Shown here in pieces: positions 61,054 through 64,000 of a stretch of 64,000 nt of DNA. Below the pieces are notes generated by a model, which saw only the letters and a list, made by a program, of their open reading frames with translations, did not search any database and was not told where the DNA came from. The stretch comes from DAOUKH01 sp965207995 (lineage in GTDB: Bacteria; Chloroflexota; Dehalococcoidia; SHYB01). Numbering within the stretch: the stretch's first letter is position 1; each line of letters begins with the position of its first letter. The stretch is taken from contig CBDBNG010000001.1 in the NCBI GenBank assembly GCA_965207995.1, forward strand, positions 310,001 through 374,000. The letters run 5' to 3'. Position numbers and translations under genes: made by a program.

Positions 61054-62636
61054 TCGCACTCCGCGCCCTCACCGCCGAAGAGCTTCGAGCAAGCCCCCTC
61101 CGCTGGTGGACGCTGGGGACGCTCTCTCTGAGCCTCGTCATCATCGGGATGGACAACACCGTCCTGAACGTGGCCATCCCGACGCTGCAGCGCGAGTTCG
61201 ACGCCGGCGCATCCACCCTCCAGTGGATGGTCGACTCCTACATCCTCGTCTTCGCCGGCCTGCTGCTGACGATGGGAAGCCTGGGCGACCGCCACGGGCG
61301 GGCCATGATGCTGCGGCTCGGCCTCATAGTCTTCAGCGCCGCCGCCTTCAGCGCCATCTTCGCGGAGAGCGCCGGGCACGTCATCGCGGCCCGGGCCGGC
61401 ATGGGCGTGGGCGGCGCGATGATCATGCCGTCGACCCTGTCGATCATCACGGACGTGTTCGTCGTAGGCCCCGAACGCGCCAAGGCCATCGCGATTTGGG
61501 CCGCCGTAGGCGGCATAGGCGTCGGCCTCGGCCCGCTGGTCGGGGGAGCGCTGATCGAGACCTTCTCGTGGGAGGCCGTCTTCCTGATCAATGTCCCGTT
61601 CACGCTTGCCGCACTCGCTTTTGGCGTGCGCCTGGTGCCCGAGAGCAAGGACGCCGTCCCCCGGCGCCTCGACGTCCCCGGCGCCGTGCTTTCCACCGCC
61701 TCCGTCGCCATCCTCGTCTTCGCGATCATCGAAGCGCCGGAGCTCGGGTGGACCGCCCCGCTGGTGATCGCCGGATTCGCCGCCTCCGTCCTGCTCGCCA
61801 TCGTCTTCGTCGTCTACGAGCTTCGCACGCCCCATCCCCTCTTCGATTTCCGCTTCCTCCGCCGTTTCCGCTTTTCTGCGGGCGCCGCGGCGCTCGGCTG
61901 CGCCTTCTTTGCCCTCTTTGGGATGGCGTTCGGCATGACGCAATACCTGCAATTCGTCAAAGGCTTCTCTCCGCTGGAGGCCGGGATGGCCATGCTCCCC
62001 ATCGCGGCGGGAGTCGCCATCGGCTCCCGTGCCGGGGAGCGGCTCAACGAGCGGATCGGCACCAAGCGCACCGTCGCCTTCGGCCTGCTCATGCTCGCCG
62101 GCGCCCTTTCCGTGATCAACATCTACGACGTAGACACCCCGTACGCGGTGATCGGCACCGTGATCTTGTCCATCGCCACGTCGATGGGACTGATCATGGC
62201 GCCCTCGACCGACGCCGTCATGGGCGCCGTACCCCGCGCCGACGCCGGCGTCGGCTCGGCGATGAACGACGTCGTGCGGCAGGTCGGCGGGGCCTTGGGC
62301 GTCGCCGTCATCGGCTCGATCTTCGCCTCGCTCTACTCCAACAACATATCGGAGACCCTCGACGGCATCGCGGGCCTTCCTCCGGGCCAAGTCGCCGCCG
62401 CCGGCGACTCCGTCGGCGCGGCCGTTCGTATCGCCGGAGCCCTCGACGGGTCCGCCGGGGCGGCGCTCGATCTCGCCTCCCGCGCCGCCTTCGCCGACGC
62501 CCTCGGCTACGCCATTCTGGCCGGCAGCGGCATCGCCGTGTTCGGCGCGCTCCTCGTGGCCAAGTTCATGCCCGCCCGCGAGCAGTACTACCCCGAAGAC
62601 ATTGCAACGCCGCCGCGCCCGCCCTCGCCCGAATAG
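61050..62636 (+). CDS. DHA2-type MFS exporter, tandem paralogue
   Basis: 528 residues from TTG 61050 (TTGA overlaps the preceding stop), with GGGGGAG upstream. GMDNTVLNVAIPTLQREFDA, GSLGDRHGRAMML and GVGLGPLVGGALIETF are the same family stations as in the preceding gene. The tandem copy arose by duplication. The longer open frame starting at 59520 is a shadow of the first gene, so TTG is preferred although it is an uncommon start. Confidence 0.88.
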   Translation: MIALRALTAEELRASPLRWWTLGTLSLSLVIIGMDNTVLNVAIPTLQREFDAGASTLQWMVDSYILVFAGLLLTMGSLGDRHGRAMMLRLGLIVFSAAAFSAIFAESAGHVIAARAGMGVGGAMIMPSTLSIITDVFVVGPERAKAIAIWAAVGGIGVGLGPLVGGALIETFSWEAVFLINVPFTLAALAFGVRLVPESKDAVPRRLDVPGAVLSTASVAILVFAIIEAPELGWTAPLVIAGFAASVLLAIVFVVYELRTPHPLFDFRFLRRFRFSAGAAALGCAFFALFGMAFGMTQYLQFVKGFSPLEAGMAMLPIAAGVAIGSRAGERLNERIGTKRTVAFGLLMLAGALSVINIYDVDTPYAVIGTVILSIATSMGLIMAPSTDAVMGAVPRADAGVGSAMNDVVRQVGGALGVAVIGSIFASLYSNNISETLDGIAGLPPGQVAAAGDSVGAAVRIAGALDGSAGAALDLASRAAFADALGYAILAGSGIAVFGALLVAKFMPAREQYYPEDIATPPRPPSPE

Positions 62637-62664
62637 CCGCCCTTCCGGTATCCTTGCGCCCGCC

Positions 62665-64000
62665 ATGCCGCCGCTCGCCCTGGAGGGCCTCCGCGTCCTC
62701 GACATAAGCAGCAACATCGCCGGGTCGTACTGCACGCGCCTGCTCGCCGACCTCGGCGCCGACGTGCTTATCGGGGAGCCGGCGGCGGGCCACCCCCTCC
62801 GGCACGTGCCACCGACCGCCGGCGCCGCCGACCGCGCCGGTGCGCTCTTCGCCTACCTCGGCGGCAACAAGGAACGGGTGTCCGTCGACTTGGTAACCGA
62901 GGCGGGCCGCGCCCGCTTCCGCGAACTCTCCGCCGCGGCCGACCTCGTCGTCGAAAGCGGCAAGCCGGGCGAGCTCGCCGGCATGGGCCTCGCCTTCGAC
63001 GACCTCGCCCAGGCGAATCCCGCGCTCACCCTGACCTCGATCACCCACTTCGGCCAAGACGGCCCCTACGCCCAGTGGGAGAGCGAGGAGATCGTCGACT
63101 GGGCCCTGGGCGGCTACCTCTTCTTCGGCGGCGACGCCGCTAGGGAGCCGCTCATGGTGCCCTACAACCAGTCGATGTTCCACGCCGGCGCGCAGGCCGC
63201 CGTGGCATCACTTGCGGCGCTGCGCTGGGCCGCGATCACGGGACGCGGCCAGCACGTCGACGTCTCCGCCGTCGAGGCCCTGCTCTCGGCCCACATCTGG
63301 ACGCTGGGCAACTGGACGCACCAGGGCATCGTCGAGCGCCGCAAGAAGGCCGAGCCGCTGCGCTGCGCCGACGGCTGGGTCCGCTTCATGACGCCGCGCT
63401 TCGACCCGGCCCTCTTCACCCTCGTCGAGCGGTCGGATCTCGCCGGCGACCCCCGCTTCGCCACCCGGGAGGGCTGGAAGGAGCACGAGGACTTCCTCGC
63501 CCAACTGGTCGCCGGCTGGCTCCTCGCCCACACCAAGGAGGAAGTCTTCGCCCAGGCCCAGGAGCTTCGCATCCCGGCGACGCCGGTCTACGACGCCGCC
63601 GACCTGCTGCGCTCCCCCGTCATTCGCGCCCGCGACTGGTGGATCGAGGGCGACGACGGCAAGCCGATGACCTTTCCCGGCTTCCCCTACAAGCTCAGCC
63701 GGAGTCCCGCATCGGTCCGCCGGCCCGCTCCGTCTCTAGCGACCGCCGTCGGCTGGCCCGACCGCGCTCCCCGCCCCCGCCCCGCCGCGCCCGACGGCTA
63801 CGCCGCCGCCAAGCTCCCCCTGACCGGCGTGCGCGTCGTCGAGATCACCGGCAACTGGGCCGGGCCCTACGCCGGACGCCTCCTCGGCGACCTCGGCGCC
63901 GACGTCATCAAGGTCGAAAACCCCAACCGTCCCCTAGGCCGCACCGTCATCTACCCCGGCAAGCAGCCGCTGAAGCACCACTACAACCGGTCGCCCTACT
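62665..64000 (+). CDS. Two-domain CaiB/BaiF CoA-transferase, partial at the window end
   Basis: 445 codons are in the window from ATG 62665. Domain 1 (VLDISSNIAGSYCTRLLADL; GRGQHVDVSAVEA with the expected Asp) covers about residues 1-360. A second domain begins at about 390 (VVEITGNWAGPYAGRLLGDL, ADVIKVENPNRP) and runs off the window. The same double architecture as the gene at 55098 suggests a fusion type typical for this genome. Substrate unknown. Confidence 0.87.
   Translation, partial: MPPLALEGLRVLDISSNIAGSYCTRLLADLGADVLIGEPAAGHPLRHVPPTAGAADRAGALFAYLGGNKERVSVDLVTEAGRARFRELSAAADLVVESGKPGELAGMGLAFDDLAQANPALTLTSITHFGQDGPYAQWESEEIVDWALGGYLFFGGDAAREPLMVPYNQSMFHAGAQAAVASLAALRWAAITGRGQHVDVSAVEALLSAHIWTLGNWTHQGIVERRKKAEPLRCADGWVRFMTPRFDPALFTLVERSDLAGDPRFATREGWKEHEDFLAQLVAGWLLAHTKEEVFAQAQELRIPATPVYDAADLLRSPVIRARDWWIEGDDGKPMTFPGFPYKLSRSPASVRRPAPSLATAVGWPDRAPRPRPAAPDGYAAAKLPLTGVRVVEITGNWAGPYAGRLLGDLGADVIKVENPNRPLGRTVIYPGKQPLKHHYNRSPY

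Overview
This is a GC-rich (roughly two thirds GC by eye) bacterial chromosomal window with no rRNA or tRNA gene. Gene content suggests a Chloroflexota bacterium of the Dehalococcoidia / SAR202 type. The grounds are five LLM-class flavin oxidoreductases, several CaiB/BaiF (family III) CoA-transferases, UGSC-type selenoproteins, a GldFG-like ABC operon with DUF4340 proteins, and GAACnnnnGTTC-type SOS boxes. The assignment is inferred from gene families, not from a marker gene.

Layout. 1-13 kb holds a partial P-loop NTPase, an LLM oxidoreductase, an MFS carrier, a zinc alcohol dehydrogenase, an EEP nuclease/phosphatase, LhgO-like and ferredoxin-reductase-like flavoproteins, purQ, and an lspA-rluD-rpsU-yqeY run. 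13-26 kb holds two toxin-antitoxin pairs (RHH/RelE-like and HicBA), two cyclophilin-type PPIases, a five-gene ABC/GldG/DUF4340 operon, a Yip1-like membrane protein, a YqeK-like HD protein and a threonine synthase. 26-31 kb has two surface or secreted proteins, the first preceded by a run of 27 C. 32-37 kb has a DapL-like aminotransferase, hflX, an unknown gene behind two SOS boxes, a Cys-cluster HTH protein and pyrD. 37-50 kb is a dense catabolic block: LLM oxidoreductases, SDRs, a double-hotdog dehydratase, a cyclase-family hydrolase, CoA-transferases and a thiolase-like/OB-fold pair, with tag and sppA in between. 50-53 kb has a five-repeat lipoprotein with a structured leader, and a MOSC protein.

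The most interesting part is 53.5-59.4 kb. Two selenoprotein genes are each interrupted by an in-frame UGA in a GD-U-GSC motif. In both, a 21-nt hairpin begins exactly 11 nt after the UGA. Each gene sits beside a member of one paralogous partner family that carries a conserved AGC.PEYMPV motif. The two cassettes have opposite internal order and flank a convergent two-domain CoA-transferase. An ordinary annotation would truncate both selenoproteins at the UGA. The window ends with two tandem DHA2-type MFS exporters and a partial two-domain CoA-transferase.

Many intergenic gaps in 1-32 kb and at 57.5 kb are filled with mosaic palindromic repeats. I saw none of them between about 31.9 and 57.5 kb. 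The repeats also form stop codons or C-terminal tails of some genes.
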